NCBI RefSeq assembly: GCF_937924975.1
Contig: NZ_CALEYG010000013.1
Location: forward strand, 30,017 to 94,016
Direction: 5' to 3'
Length of the DNA stretch: 64,000 bases
From: an uncultured Stomatobaculum sp.
GTDB lineage: Bacteria > Bacillota > Clostridia > Lachnospirales > Lachnospiraceae
The position numbers and the translations under genes are program-made. Every line of letters begins with the position of its first letter. Positions within the stretch are counted from its first letter, which is position 1. Below, in pieces: positions 25,036-34,170 of the stretch. A model generated the notes under the pieces. That model ran no database searches and had not been told where the DNA came from. It saw nothing but the letters and a program-made list of their open reading frames with translations.

Positions 25036-26931
25036 TTAGTTGGCCGGCAAACCTGCGCCGGGCCCGACAAGCTCGGTATCGGCAGCGGTTGTCGCACTGT
25101 GCTTGTTTTCCTGGACACCGGATCCCGGACCGCGCTCGGCCTCACTGTTCTCACTGTCATTGGAATTGTTTTTGCCGCCGTTCGGTTGCACGCGGCCGCT
25201 GCGGCTCTCCGCTGTCTCAACAGCCGTAGCGGTCGTGCTCTCCGTGCGACGCTTTTTGCGGCTCTCGGTCTCGGCAGCTGTTGTCGTCTCCGCAGCGGTC
25301 GTTTCCGTCAAGGCAGTCTCTGTTGCGGCACTTTCTGCCGCGCTGCTGCTCTGCTTGTTGCTTTTCTTCTCTTCGCGCGCAGTCTCGACTTCCGTGTTTT
25401 TCTTTGTCTTCTCTTTGACCGGCCCGGTGTTGCCGACGGCACCCGGTTTGTCTGTCTGAATATCGACCTTTTCGCCTTTGCCTTTCATACCGGTCCGCTT
25501 AACGATGTAAGCGCTCACCTCTTTCACAGAGGCGCTCGGCTGATAGTCTTCCTGCTGATACAGGAACTGGTGCAGGCTCACAACATTGCTCTCAAGCGTA
25601 ATCGGCACCACACAGTCCTTTTTCTCAACCCAGGCTGTGTCGCGCTCAAACGGAAAGCCGGAGCTCTCCGCGATATGGTACTTCTTGATATCCTTCGCGT
25701 AAGCCAGAACATCATCGATTCCCATGCTGGTCTTGGTCTCCGGCAACACGGAAGTCACAAGCTCCATGCGCTTTGCCGTATCGGCCGCGTGAATTTTATC
25801 CATCAGAAGTGACACGACCTTGCGCTGGCGCTCGGTGCGGTTGTAGTCGCTGTCCATAAGGCGGAGTCTCGCATAAGCAACAGCCTGTACACCATCCAGA
25901 TGATTCATCCCTGCGTGCGTGAGCTGCACCGATCCGACTCCCGTGGACTTCACCGTCTCCGTGATGAAGGAATTGATATATTTGAATTCCGCGGGTGTAA
26001 CCTCAAGATCCACCCCGCCCATAATGTTCACGGCATCGACCACAGCCTTCCAGTTGAAGGTCACATAGTCATCCGGCTGAATGTCGAGATTATAACGCAT
26101 CATCCAGAGGGACTGCTCGGGCCCGCCCTGAAAATAGGCTTCATTGAATTTATGGTGCTTACCCTTTTTATCAATCTGTACAAAGGTATCTCGGAAAATG
26201 CTGCAGATACGGATATCCCCTGTCTCTTTATTGAGGCTCACCAGCATGTTGACATCGGAGAGCGCACCTTTTCCGAGGTTACCGTTCCGGGAGTCCACGC
26301 CAAACACCGCGACTGTATAGAAGCCGGTCTCGTGCGTCTTCTGACCGAGCAAGAGTGTCTTGCCTCCCCAAACAACCAGAAAAGCACAGAGGAGGCCGAT
26401 CAGGACCAGAAGAGGATTTCTTTTTTTTCGCTTGACGGTCGCGGCTTTACTTTCCTTTGCCTGCCGCCGCGGTCGGCGTGCCGTTTTCCCCGCCATCTCT
26501 TCCTCCTCGTGGTGCGCTTCACGCACCCCTTCTCTTTCTGCGAATCTTCCCGCCGGAATCTCTTCCGGCGCTTCTTCGACTTCCTCCTCCGCTGCTTCCT
26601 GCGCTTCCGCTGACTGCTGTTCCGCCTGTCTGCGGGAAGCCGCCTCCTGTCTTCGCATGTTTTCAAGAACGCGTCTTAATCTGCGTTTCTCCTGCTCCTC
26701 CGCAGAAAACTGCGGCTTCTCGAAAGCGCTCTCGGCTTTCTCTGTCACAGGCTCCCCAATTTCTCTTTCCGTTTCTCGGTCCGTTCGCTTTGCGGTCTCC
26801 CTGTGAACAGGAAGAGACGCGGCGTCCTCCACCGCGTCTTTCTTCTCCGTTCTATGTTGGTTTCGAAGTGATTTGAGACGAGCGAGCTCCTTCAGATATT
26901 GCTCGCGCTCGTTCTTGTCATCTGTTGCCAT
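25036..26931 (-). CDS. LytR-CpsA-Psr (LCP) family wall-polymer ligase
   Basis: Probable enzyme that attaches wall polymers to peptidoglycan, 631 residues. A highly charged cytoplasmic N terminus (1-170, Glu/Arg-rich, likely helical) precedes one membrane span (about 172-190). The LCP domain (about 203-480) shows FGVDSR, SDVNMLVSL, SIFRDT and YARLRLMDSDYNRTERQRK, with the arginines and aspartates that bind the lipid-pyrophosphate substrate. The C-terminal 130 residues are Ser/Thr/Ala/Glu-rich with no fold apparent. The start overlaps the upstream kinase gene by 14 nt. The long charged cytosolic arm is longer than in most LCP proteins. Confidence 0.92.
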   Translation of the reverse strand: MATDDKNEREQYLKELARLKSLRNQHRTEKKDAVEDAASLPVHRETAKRTDRETEREIGEPVTEKAESAFEKPQFSAEEQEKRRLRRVLENMRRQEAASRRQAEQQSAEAQEAAEEEVEEAPEEIPAGRFAEREGVREAHHEEEEMAGKTARRPRRQAKESKAATVKRKKRNPLLVLIGLLCAFLVVWGGKTLLLGQKTHETGFYTVAVFGVDSRNGNLGKGALSDVNMLVSLNKETGDIRICSIFRDTFVQIDKKGKHHKFNEAYFQGGPEQSLWMMRYNLDIQPDDYVTFNWKAVVDAVNIMGGVDLEVTPAEFKYINSFITETVKSTGVGSVQLTHAGMNHLDGVQAVAYARLRLMDSDYNRTERQRKVVSLLMDKIHAADTAKRMELVTSVLPETKTSMGIDDVLAYAKDIKKYHIAESSGFPFERDTAWVEKKDCVVPITLESNVVSLHQFLYQQEDYQPSASVKEVSAYIVKRTGMKGKGEKVDIQTDKPGAVGNTGPVKEKTKKNTEVETAREEKKSNKQSSSAAESAATETALTETTAAETTTAAETESRKKRRTESTTATAVETAESRSGRVQPNGGKNNSNDSENSEAERGPGSGVQENKHSATTAADTELVGPGAGLPAN

Positions 26932-27565
26932 TCCGGAATTCCTCTTCCCTCTTTAAGCTGTCAAGAATCAGCTGTACCGCACCTTCCAGGCCGAACTTGC
27001 TGCTGTTGATGCAGAGATCATAGCTCTTGGAATCGCCCCAGCGCTTGTTGGAGTAATAGTTGTAATAGCTGGAGCGCCGCTTATCGGTCTTTAACATAAT
27101 CTCACGCGCCTTGTCGCGGCTGATGTTGCCGCCCTGGTAACTCTGTACACGTGTGATTTTATCCTCCTCCGCTGCGGAGATAAATACCGAGAGTACGCCA
27201 GGCATGCCGTCCAACGCATAGTCGGCGCAGCGACCTACAATCACACAGCTCTCCTGCTGCGCGAGGTTTCGAATGGTATCGAACTGTGCGAGGAAAATCT
27301 TCTGATTAATCGGCATATCCACATAGGGCGAGGAGGAATAGCCGAGAGAATAGGTATCCATGACCAGGGAATAGAGAAAGCTGTTCGTCGGCTTCTCGTC
27401 GTTTGACTCCAGCAATTCTCGGCAGAGACCACTCTCTTTTGCGGCGCGATCCAAAAGTTCTTTGTCATAGCACTTAACGCCGAGTTTTGCGGCGAGCATC
27501 TCTCCGATTTTATGACCACCACTTCCGGTCTCACGTCCCAAGGTGATGATTCTCTTTGTCTCCAT
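26918..27565 (-). CDS. Cytidylate-kinase-like family protein
   Basis: A 215-residue P-loop kinase of the 'cytidylate kinase-like' family common in Clostridia. The N terminus RIITLGRETGSGGHKIGE contains a P-loop variant rich in Gly and Ser; a LID-like segment with DKARE and KRRSSYYNYYS follows. True cmk genes usually lie next to ispH or rpsA, which are absent here, so the substrate is uncertain. ATG 27565 follows GGGAGG. It is co-transcribed with the LCP gene. Confidence 0.85.
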   Translation of the reverse strand: METKRIITLGRETGSGGHKIGEMLAAKLGVKCYDKELLDRAAKESGLCRELLESNDEKPTNSFLYSLVMDTYSLGYSSSPYVDMPINQKIFLAQFDTIRNLAQQESCVIVGRCADYALDGMPGVLSVFISAAEEDKITRVQSYQGGNISRDKAREIMLKTDKRRSSYYNYYSNKRWGDSKSYDLCINSSKFGLEGAVQLILDSLKREEEFRNGNR

Positions 27566-27614
27566 AAGGCACCTCCCACAGAAATGCTAAAAATACGGGT
27601 TTCTCTGTTCTTCT

Positions 27615-27643
27615 ATTGTAACATTTTGCAGTGAAAAGGTAAA
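27615..27643 (-). promoter_or_regulatory. Promoter of the kinase-LCP operon
   Basis: On the minus strand -35 TTTACC (27638-27643) and -10 TACAAT (27615-27620) are 17 bp apart. The -35 lies immediately after the stop of the upstream pseudouridine synthase gene. Confidence 0.7.
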
Positions 27644-27644
27644 T

Positions 27645-28559
27645 CTATGCTTTTTGTCGAAACTTGTCGAGCAGTGCTTCAAAATAGGTCGGGAGCGGCG
27701 CCGTGAACTCCAGATAGCGGCCGTCCGCCGGATGACGGAAGCCAAGCACCGCCGCATGCAGACATTGCCCCTCCAGATGATAAGGGTTTTTCCCGCTACC
27801 GTAGACCGTGTCGCCGAGCAACGGATGGCCGAGCGAGGCCAGATGTGCTCGAATCTGATGTGTCCGTCCGGTCTCCAGACGACACTCGAGATACGTTGCC
27901 GATGCAAAGCGCTCCAGCACCCTGTAGTGGGTGACCGCATGCTTGCCGCCGATGATACCGCTTTTCATGCGTTTCCGGTTCTCCGGGTCACGCCCGAGCG
28001 GTGCGTCCACAGTTCCTTCCTCTTCCTGCATCCTGCCCTGTGCCAGTGCGAGATAACGGCGCGTAATGCTGTGCGCCTTCAGTTGTTCGGCAATGCACTG
28101 ATGCGCCCTGTCATTTTTGCAGGCAATCATCACACCTGTCGTGTCCTTATCGATGCGGTGTACAATCCCCGGCCGAAGAATCCCGTTGATGCCCGACAAG
28201 CTGTCTTTACAGTGGTACAGGAGGGCATTGACCAGTGTTCCGCCGGTATGCCCGGCTGCCGGGTGAACCACCATACCCTTGGGCTTGTTGATTACGATGA
28301 CATCCTTGTCTTCATAAAGAATGTCGAGCGGAATATTCTCCGGAAGCACCTCTGTCGCCTCGGGTTCCGGCAAAGTGACCGAGAGGCGTTCTCCCGCTGT
28401 CAATGGATAGCTCGCCTTGCGCGGCTTGCCGTCGACCAGAACGCCTCCCTCCTTAATCAACTTCTGAGCATGTGCGCGTGTCAGCTCCGGAAAGAGCAGG
28501 GAGACCGCTATGTCCAGTCGCTTATTCGCAAGTTCTTCCTGAATAATGAGCTCCTCCAA
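27645..28559 (-). CDS. rluD: RluD-type 23S rRNA pseudouridine synthase
   Basis: A 304-residue RluA-family pseudouridine synthase with N-terminal S4 domain (about 13-75) and catalytic GIVHRIDKDTTG, with Asp at about residue 136. The ending GRTHQIRAHLASLGHPLLGD is typical. Position directly after lspA matches the Bacillus ylyB gene. It starts at TTG 28559 after AAGGAGA. The gene symbol is by similarity to the RluD branch. Confidence 0.92.
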   Translation of the reverse strand: MEELIIQEELANKRLDIAVSLLFPELTRAHAQKLIKEGGVLVDGKPRKASYPLTAGERLSVTLPEPEATEVLPENIPLDILYEDKDVIVINKPKGMVVHPAAGHTGGTLVNALLYHCKDSLSGINGILRPGIVHRIDKDTTGVMIACKNDRAHQCIAEQLKAHSITRRYLALAQGRMQEEEGTVDAPLGRDPENRKRMKSGIIGGKHAVTHYRVLERFASATYLECRLETGRTHQIRAHLASLGHPLLGDTVYGSGKNPYHLEGQCLHAAVLGFRHPADGRYLEFTAPLPTYFEALLDKFRQKA

Positions 28560-28571
28560 ACCTGTCTCCTT

Positions 28572-29087
28572 TTATTTTAAGAATGAAAATTCTTCCTCTT
28601 TATAATAAAAACAAAATAACAGAATAAAGACGGCAGCTGCACAGGTCACAAAAATATCCGCGACATTAAACACCGGAAAAGAGATCGGAATAAATGAGAA
28701 AAAATCGACAACGGAGCCGCGCATGACACGGTCACATAGATTCCCCAGTGCCCCGCCGATTAAAAACGCCATATTAATGACTAACGGTATATATCGTTTC
28801 TTTGCCGGCAAGCGATAAAGCACATAAACGACAAAAAGACAAATTGCCGCCGTAATACCATAAAAGAAAATCATCTGTCCCTGCAACATGCCAAAGGCCG
28901 CACCGTGATTTTCGATCCGAATCAGCTCGACCAGTCCCGGCAGAAAAGGTCTTGCGGTTTCAAGCGGCAAGTGTTGCAGCGCAAGGCGCTTGGTCCACTG
29001 ATCCAGCAGAACACAGAGCCCAACAATCACGGCAAACAGCAGCGACATCCTCGCCTTGGAGCAAGCGGTTTCGGTTTTCTCTGTCAT
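28572..29087 (-). CDS. lspA: Lipoprotein signal peptidase (SPase II)
   Basis: Membrane aspartic protease that removes lipoprotein signal peptides. The 171-residue protein has four hydrophobic segments, the NHGAAFG motif, and both catalytic aspartates in GNLCDRV and FNVADIFV. I chose ATG 29087 after GAGAGGA; an upstream TTG frame includes the ribosome site itself. It lies between ylmH and rluD as in many Firmicutes. Confidence 0.95.
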   Translation of the reverse strand: MTEKTETACSKARMSLLFAVIVGLCVLLDQWTKRLALQHLPLETARPFLPGLVELIRIENHGAAFGMLQGQMIFFYGITAAICLFVVYVLYRLPAKKRYIPLVINMAFLIGGALGNLCDRVMRGSVVDFFSFIPISFPVFNVADIFVTCAAAVFILLFCFYYKEEEFSFLK

Positions 29088-29101
29088 AGTAAAATCCTCT
29101 C

Positions 29102-29863
29102 TCAAACGAAATATGCGATGTCCACATACAGGCGCCCACTCCGCGTGGTGCGCGGCTCTGCGTCGCAGAGCCTGAACTTCCCCTTGCCGCGAAGACTCAT
29201 AACATCTCCGGCCCGCAGAAGCTCGGCCGGATTACTGAGCTCCGTGCCGTTTCGCAGCACCTTTCCCGTCGAAAACGCTTCTTTGGCCCGCGTGCGGGAT
29301 AAATTCCAGACTGCGGCGACCAGAACATCGGCGCGGAGCGAAGCCGCATTGACGCTGCGAACTTCGGTGCGACGCACGGCACTGAGCGCCTCCCGCGGTA
29401 TTTCCCGCACTTCGATGCGGGTATGCCGCACTTCCGTCAATTCGCGCTTTATGAGCGCTTTGACGGCAGGCAGCGCGACCAGTTGCGCCTTGTTTTCCGT
29501 TACCGTAATATCCCCGAGCATCTCCCGCCGTATGCCAAGTCCCATCAACGCGCCGAGAAAATCGCGATGGCTGAGCGGCTCCGCAAACTTCGGTGCACGC
29601 GGTGCAAGCTCCAGACAAATCAGCTCGTCCTCCGGCGGTTCTTCGAGATAGGACGGCAAAAAAAAGAGCACCTTTCTCTCAGCGTCACAAAAAACGCCGT
29701 CGGAAATCACACGGATTCCGGCGACGTTCGGTAAACATTGCGCTGCGAAACGTTGCTCTTCCACAGTCAGAAAATAGCTGTGCGTCGGCACATTCCGATC
29801 CTCGCACTGCCGGGACAAATCCAGCAGGCGATTGCGAAACAACTGCAACTCTCTCTCGTTCAT
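29102..29863 (-). CDS. ylmH: YlmH-family S4 RNA-binding protein
   Basis: A 253-residue protein with the YlmH N-terminal region and a C-terminal S4 RNA-binding domain (about 175-240; RADVLVAAVWNLSRTRAKE and GKVLRNG). Homologues bind ribosomes or tRNA-bearing 50S subunits in rescue of stalled translation. The ATG overlaps the sepF stop (ATGA), so it is coupled to sepF. Membership in the ylm division cluster is conserved. Confidence 0.92.
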   Translation of the reverse strand: MNERELQLFRNRLLDLSRQCEDRNVPTHSYFLTVEEQRFAAQCLPNVAGIRVISDGVFCDAERKVLFFLPSYLEEPPEDELICLELAPRAPKFAEPLSHRDFLGALMGLGIRREMLGDITVTENKAQLVALPAVKALIKRELTEVRHTRIEVREIPREALSAVRRTEVRSVNAASLRADVLVAAVWNLSRTRAKEAFSTGKVLRNGTELSNPAELLRAGDVMSLRGKGKFRLCDAEPRTTRSGRLYVDIAYFV

Positions 29864-30432
29864 CAGACAGACTTAGAGCGCGGCATCTGCGCCACCTGGC
29901 TCTCGACATCTTCGAAATCACCGGAGAGCTCCACATTCTTCGGCACCAGGATATAGATGGACTGCGATACATTGTCGATATGGCCGTTGACGCCGCCGGC
30001 AAGTCCGATTGCAAATGAAACGAAACTCTGCTCCTCTTCACAGTTCTCGAGGTTGAGAATGATGGTGCGCCCTTCATCGCGAAGCATCTGAATGGCCTTA
30101 TGCATCTCATCATCCTCAAAACTCTTGGGCGTCATCAGCGAGATGTTGAGATTCGAGCGTCCTGTGACCGGTGTGATGTTGCCGCTCTGCATCTTTCCGC
30201 TCTTCAACTTTGTAGTGCCTGTCGCTTTTCTGCTCTTGTTACCCGATGCGGACACATAGTCCTCATCATACGGATACTCATCGTCACCAGTGTAAAACTG
30301 TGTCGTGCCACCAAAGAAATTGACTTCCTCGTCCTCGTCCTCGACTATCTCATCCGGATCTTTCTGCCCTTCCGGCCCTTCCGGACCTCCCGGCCCAAAT
30401 ATGACACCTTTTAACCAGTCTATCGCACTCAT
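29863..30432 (-). CDS. sepF: Cell division protein SepF
   Basis: SepF tethers FtsZ to the membrane. The 189-residue protein begins with an amphipathic helix-like MSAIDWLKGVIFG, has a disordered acidic/Gly/Pro linker (about 15-90) and the folded SepF domain at about 95-180 (KSFEDDEMHKAIQMLRDEGR, GGVNGHI). Both ends overlap neighbours by 1-4 nt. The order yggS-sepF-ylmH matches Bacillus and Clostridia. Confidence 0.95.
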   Translation of the reverse strand: MSAIDWLKGVIFGPGGPEGPEGQKDPDEIVEDEDEEVNFFGGTTQFYTGDDEYPYDEDYVSASGNKSRKATGTTKLKSGKMQSGNITPVTGRSNLNISLMTPKSFEDDEMHKAIQMLRDEGRTIILNLENCEEEQSFVSFAIGLAGGVNGHIDNVSQSIYILVPKNVELSGDFEDVESQVAQMPRSKSV

Positions 30433-31130
30433 TGTCCGTCCTCCCCTAAATTCCGCGCGCCAAACAGCCCTGTCCCCACCCGAATCATGGTGGCGCCTTC
30501 TTCAATCGCAACGCTGTAATCTCCTGTCATACCCATAGACAAGATATCCATACTGATATTATCCAGTGTATTCCATCTTGTGTCAATCGATATTTCTTTC
30601 AATTTCCGAAAGACGGCGCGATTATCTTCTTGATTAATTGTGAAGGGTGCAACTGTCATGAGGCCGCGAATTTTGAGATTTTTATACTGACAAAGCCGAT
30701 TCAGGAGTCCCCAGAGTTCTTCGGGTAAAAAGCCGAATTTACTTTCCTCTTCCGCGACGTTTACCTCGAGCAGACCTTCCACGGTAATCCGCTGTTTCAT
30801 GGCCTCAAAATCCACCGCATCGAGAAGTTTCAGAGAATCCAGCGAGTGAATTAATACCGTCTTGGAGAGCACTTGCCGAACCTTGTTAGTCTGCAGATGT
30901 CCGATCAGATGCCAGCGGATATCTTCCGGCAGCTGCGGCTCTTTGCCGAGCATTTCTTTCACCTTGTTCTCGCCGAAATCGCGCAGTCCGAGCGCATAGG
31001 CCTCTTCGATTGCGGAGACCGGCTGGGTCTTGCTCACGGCAATCAGTCTGACGCTCTCGCGCGAGCGCCCCGCCCGCGCACAGGCGCTCTGAATATTGCT
31101 CTCGATTTCTTCTAAATGCTGACGCAGCAT
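30429..31130 (-). CDS. yggS: YggS/YlmE PLP-homeostasis protein
   Basis: A 233-residue PLP-binding protein with an alanine-racemase-like barrel but no racemase second domain. The Lys of LIAVSKTQ binds PLP, and the HLIGHLQTNK and GMTGDY motifs are present. It maintains vitamin B6 and amino-acid balance. The stop overlaps the sepF start (ATGA). The ATG follows GAGGAGG. Confidence 0.95.
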   Translation of the reverse strand: MLRQHLEEIESNIQSACARAGRSRESVRLIAVSKTQPVSAIEEAYALGLRDFGENKVKEMLGKEPQLPEDIRWHLIGHLQTNKVRQVLSKTVLIHSLDSLKLLDAVDFEAMKQRITVEGLLEVNVAEEESKFGFLPEELWGLLNRLCQYKNLKIRGLMTVAPFTINQEDNRAVFRKLKEISIDTRWNTLDNISMDILSMGMTGDYSVAIEEGATMIRVGTGLFGARNLGEDGQ

Positions 31131-31140
31131 AGGTACCTCC

Positions 31141-32535
31141 TCAATAAACCATCTCGCCCTCTCGCCCTTCGCTTCCGTTCAGCAGAATGCGGTCATAGGG
31201 GTTGATGCTGCCGCTGATACCGCGGTGTACAATGGCATATTCATCATTCTCTTCGATAATCTCGACCTTGCGGAATACCGCAACGCCGCCGGTTACGCTG
31301 TAGACGCCCGGCAATTCTCCGGTGTCTCCGACCTGAACCTTCTGGTCTCTGGCGTCGTTGATGAGCCAGTCGCCTTCCTTCAGCGACGCGTTCTCATCCA
31401 TACTGACATAGAAATATGTATCATCGCGGTGGACAACCGTGACCGGCACATCGACCGCCTGCTCTTCTCCGTTCTCCATCTGCAGGCGATGCACCACATT
31501 GCCGTTGTTTGCGCCCCCGCGTGTCAGGTAGAGCAGCGGAATCGCATAATACTTCTTCTTGGTGAGCGCGGTCTTTTGGATTTTCAGGCCGTCTTTTCTT
31601 CCCTCGACAATGCGAAATTTTACAAAGCGATCTTCCAGAAACTGAATCATGTAGCGTTGAAACGTCAAGACACCGTAGCGCTGATTGGCATCTTCATCCT
31701 TCCCGGTAATTTCACGGTAGTCTCCGCTCATGCTGATATTGCTGCCCATGAAACTGACCCGGAGGCTCTTCGTATTTTCGCGGCTCTCCTTTTTATCGAG
31801 CGGAAAGACGACTTTCCACTCCTCGGAAGGTACAATCCGATAGACAGGATCACCCGCGTTCACAAAGGTCTTTTTGCTGTCGGCCGCCGCGGAAGTCGTA
31901 TCCTGATCGAAGAGCGCCGCGGTGATATTGTCCTCCGTCACGGTACTGTAATTGTCCAGACGAAAGGAGACAACACCCGAGAGCGGCGAAGTGACATCCG
32001 TCAGTTCGATTCCCTGCTTCTTCATCTCCTCGTCCAGATTGCCGAGAAGACTCAGCGATGCATAGGATGAGAGCAGAGACTGAATGCTGTTCTCCGCCGT
32101 ATAGTTCTGCGCGTACTGGTCGCGGTCATAGCTTTTCCGGTAGGCAGAGAGCCGATTCTTAATCTCATGGATATTGTCGGCGCCGAGCGGTGCATTGCCG
32201 CCTAAATTGCCTGCGAGCTGCGGCGTCACATCGGTTGCGGAGAGCGCATAAATGCGATTGCCGACGGCGGCGCGCTTCCCCTCCTGCAGATAGTAAATCG
32301 GATAGCCGCCGCGCGGCGCTGTCTCAATCTGCTCATCACGCAGTATGATGCCGGTATAGTAGTGATTGCTCACAATCTCGCCCGGCTCAACGGTTGTGAC
32401 GCGCGGACGTTTTCGCATGACAGGGGTACAGATGGTATATAGAAGATAAACGACTGCGGCAATCAACAGAATATATTCCGGGCGAAGTACGGAATTCGTC
32501 TTCTGCTCATTGTCCGCTTTTTTTTGATTCGCCAA
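31141..32535 (-). CDS. HlyD-like membrane-fusion-type protein
   Basis: A 464-residue protein with a short cytosolic N terminus, one membrane span (about 22-40) and a long extracytoplasmic region. The region PGEIVSNHYYTGIILRDEQ followed by an Ala-rich helical hairpin and a lipoyl/barrel-like second half (VTSPLSGVVSFRLDNYST) resembles HlyD adaptors. No ABC transporter or RND pump gene is nearby. Clostridial homologues are found with sepF/ylm genes, so a division or envelope role is possible but unproven. It starts at TTG 32535 after CGGAGG, 10 nt upstream of yggS. Confidence 0.75.
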   Translation of the reverse strand: MANQKKADNEQKTNSVLRPEYILLIAAVVYLLYTICTPVMRKRPRVTTVEPGEIVSNHYYTGIILRDEQIETAPRGGYPIYYLQEGKRAAVGNRIYALSATDVTPQLAGNLGGNAPLGADNIHEIKNRLSAYRKSYDRDQYAQNYTAENSIQSLLSSYASLSLLGNLDEEMKKQGIELTDVTSPLSGVVSFRLDNYSTVTEDNITAALFDQDTTSAAADSKKTFVNAGDPVYRIVPSEEWKVVFPLDKKESRENTKSLRVSFMGSNISMSGDYREITGKDEDANQRYGVLTFQRYMIQFLEDRFVKFRIVEGRKDGLKIQKTALTKKKYYAIPLLYLTRGGANNGNVVHRLQMENGEEQAVDVPVTVVHRDDTYFYVSMDENASLKEGDWLINDARDQKVQVGDTGELPGVYSVTGGVAVFRKVEIIEENDEYAIVHRGISGSINPYDRILLNGSEGREGEMVY

Positions 32536-32574
32536 AACGACCTCCGCTTGCGCTGAAAATGCCTGTACACAAGG

Positions 32575-32601
32575 ACGGACAGCCCGGAAAGGGCTGTCCG
32601 T
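32575..32601 (-). terminator. Terminator of the small P-loop gene
   Basis: An 11-bp perfect stem, ACGGACAGCCC (32575-32585) with GGGCTGTCCGT (32591-32601), has a 5-nt loop. The T-tail on the minus strand is weak (CCTTG), so it may let RNA polymerase continue into the HlyD-like gene. Confidence 0.75.
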
Positions 32602-32623
32602 AAATTCTCTTTGCGCCTATCGG

Positions 32624-33043
32624 TCAGAGCGCGACGACAACGTCTTTCTTCGCATTCTCCGGAAGATCGGCCGCATCCATCGAAACACTGAGCACGAAGT
32701 TCACATTGTACTTCTCACCGATCTTTTCCAGTGTGTCAACGACCGGGGTGATATCGCCGCCCTCTAAGTTCGCAAGCTTCAAGAAGCTGTCGAGGAACAT
32801 GGTCTCCAAATCGTGATCCTGCGAAATGATGCCGGAGACAAAACCGGTGAAGCCGTCGCTGCTCATAATCTCGTAGTCATTCACATTGATCAAACGAATT
32901 TTATTGCTGAGCTCATACATGTGCTTTGCACTCTTGTCAAGGTAGACGACCGTACCCTTCGCATTCTTGACAGCCTCATTTGCCATCTCAAGAAGTCGCT
33001 TGGTCTTTCCTTTTCCCTTGACGCCCACAATAATCTGAACCAT
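32624..33043 (-). CDS. Small P-loop ATP-binding protein, unknown role
   Basis: A 139-residue cytosolic protein with a Walker-A-like GVKGKGKTK at residues 7-15, a plausible Walker B (TVVYLDK at about 31-37) and no other recognisable domain. Database labels such as 'twitching motility protein PilT' are common for this clostridial family but are misleading. It has its own promoter and terminator. The ATG follows AAGGAGG. Its position between the sepF cluster and the elongation operon hints at an envelope link only by proximity. Confidence 0.8.
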   Translation of the reverse strand: MVQIIVGVKGKGKTKRLLEMANEAVKNAKGTVVYLDKSAKHMYELSNKIRLINVNDYEIMSSDGFTGFVSGIISQDHDLETMFLDSFLKLANLEGGDITPVVDTLEKIGEKYNVNFVLSVSMDAADLPENAKKDVVVAL

Positions 33044-33077
33044 GTGTCTACCTCCTTGGTTTCTGTCTGTTATCGTA

Positions 33078-33106
33078 ATTATACGTTAGCACCGAAAAAA
33101 GTTCAA
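33078..33106 (-). promoter_or_regulatory. Promoter of the small P-loop gene
   Basis: On the minus strand -35 TTGAAC (33101-33106) and a perfect -10 TATAAT (33078-33083) are 17 bp apart. The -35 touches the end of the carboxypeptidase gene. Confidence 0.85.
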
Positions 33107-34170
33107 TGCACTTGTGCGCTTTTTTGCAATAAGAGGCTGGTGTCCTGATAAAGCACATCGTGATTCGGCGATTTTAAAACGACCGAATAATACTGCTTTC
33201 CGGACTCCGACGCCGTGAGTTGCGCGAGGCAGGCTCCCGCCGCCAGTGTGGTTCCGGTCTTGGCCGCGACCACGGAAAAGCCCTCGGGGAGCTTCGCCTT
33301 GCCCACCAGGTAGTAATTGGTGTTAAACCACTTTTTCTGCACCGGCTGCCCGGCCGCGTCCACATAATCGGCTGTGTAGAGCTTCTGACTCGCCAGTTTC
33401 TGAAACTCCGGGTACTTCATCGCCTCGTGGAGTATCAGATACAGGTCATAGGGCGTCGTATAGTGATCGGGATCGGTTAAACCGTGCGAATTGGTGAAAT
33501 GCGTCCCGGTTGCACCGAGTTCTTTTGCGCGCGCATTCATCTTCTCGACAAAGGCCTCTTCACTGCCGGCCACCTGTTTTGCAATCATATTGGCCGCGTC
33601 GGCGCCGGAGCGAACCATGAGACAATAGAGTACCTGCTCTGCCGTGAGCTTGTCTCCCTGCTGGAAGCCGCCCATGCTGGCGCCCGGTTCCGAGACGACA
33701 ATCTCCGGACCGGCCGTCCACACATCGTCCATGTGGATGTCGCTGTCTTCGAGTGCGAGGAGACAGGTCATAATCTTTGTGGTCGAGGCCGGATTCATGC
33801 GTGTATAGGCATTGCGCGAGAGCAGTGCTTTTTCATTGGTCCCGTCAATCAGAAGCACACCTTCGGCGCGGACATCGCCGAGCAAGTCGGTGCCGCTGTC
33901 GGCCTCCGGAACCGCGAGATCCGCCGCAAACGGTTTCAGCGCCGAGGCCTGCGCCGTACTCTGTAAGAGTGCGCTGCCGCGCGTATTCGGCGCATAGCGA
34001 TTCGAGAGCAGGGAGCCGAACTCCCGATAGGCGAGCGCCGCACACAGCAGAGCGAGCAAAAGGAAGAGGCGGATGAGCGGCAGGCCGCGCCTTTTGCGTC
34101 GCCTGCTACTCCGCCGCCGTCTCGACGCGTAGTCAGCGCCGGTAGTAATTTCGGAATTCAAAATCGCCAC
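33103..34170 (-). CDS. D-alanyl-D-alanine carboxypeptidase (DacF-like)
   Basis: A 355-residue serine carboxypeptidase that trims peptidoglycan stem peptides. The three active-site motifs are STTK (Ser129-Lys132), SGADAAN (S-x-N type) and KTGTT. It has a very Arg-rich N terminus (15-29) and a signal-anchor span (about 30-48), and no amphipathic C-terminal anchor of the PBP5 type. The chosen ATG overlaps mgsA by 38 nt; an in-frame TTG three codons later is an alternative. It ends the elongation operon. Confidence 0.9.
   Translation of the reverse strand: MAILNSEITTGADYASRRRRSSRRRKRRGLPLIRLFLLLALLCAALAYREFGSLLSNRYAPNTRGSALLQSTAQASALKPFAADLAVPEADSGTDLLGDVRAEGVLLIDGTNEKALLSRNAYTRMNPASTTKIMTCLLALEDSDIHMDDVWTAGPEIVVSEPGASMGGFQQGDKLTAEQVLYCLMVRSGADAANMIAKQVAGSEEAFVEKMNARAKELGATGTHFTNSHGLTDPDHYTTPYDLYLILHEAMKYPEFQKLASQKLYTADYVDAAGQPVQKKWFNTNYYLVGKAKLPEGFSVVAAKTGTTLAAGACLAQLTASESGKQYYSVVLKSPNHDVLYQDTSLLLQKSAQVH

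Noticed and set aside
26918..27565. Assignment as housekeeping cytidylate kinase (cmk)
   Set aside because: The usual cmk neighbours are missing and the sequence fits the separate cytidylate-kinase-like family, so no gene symbol is given.
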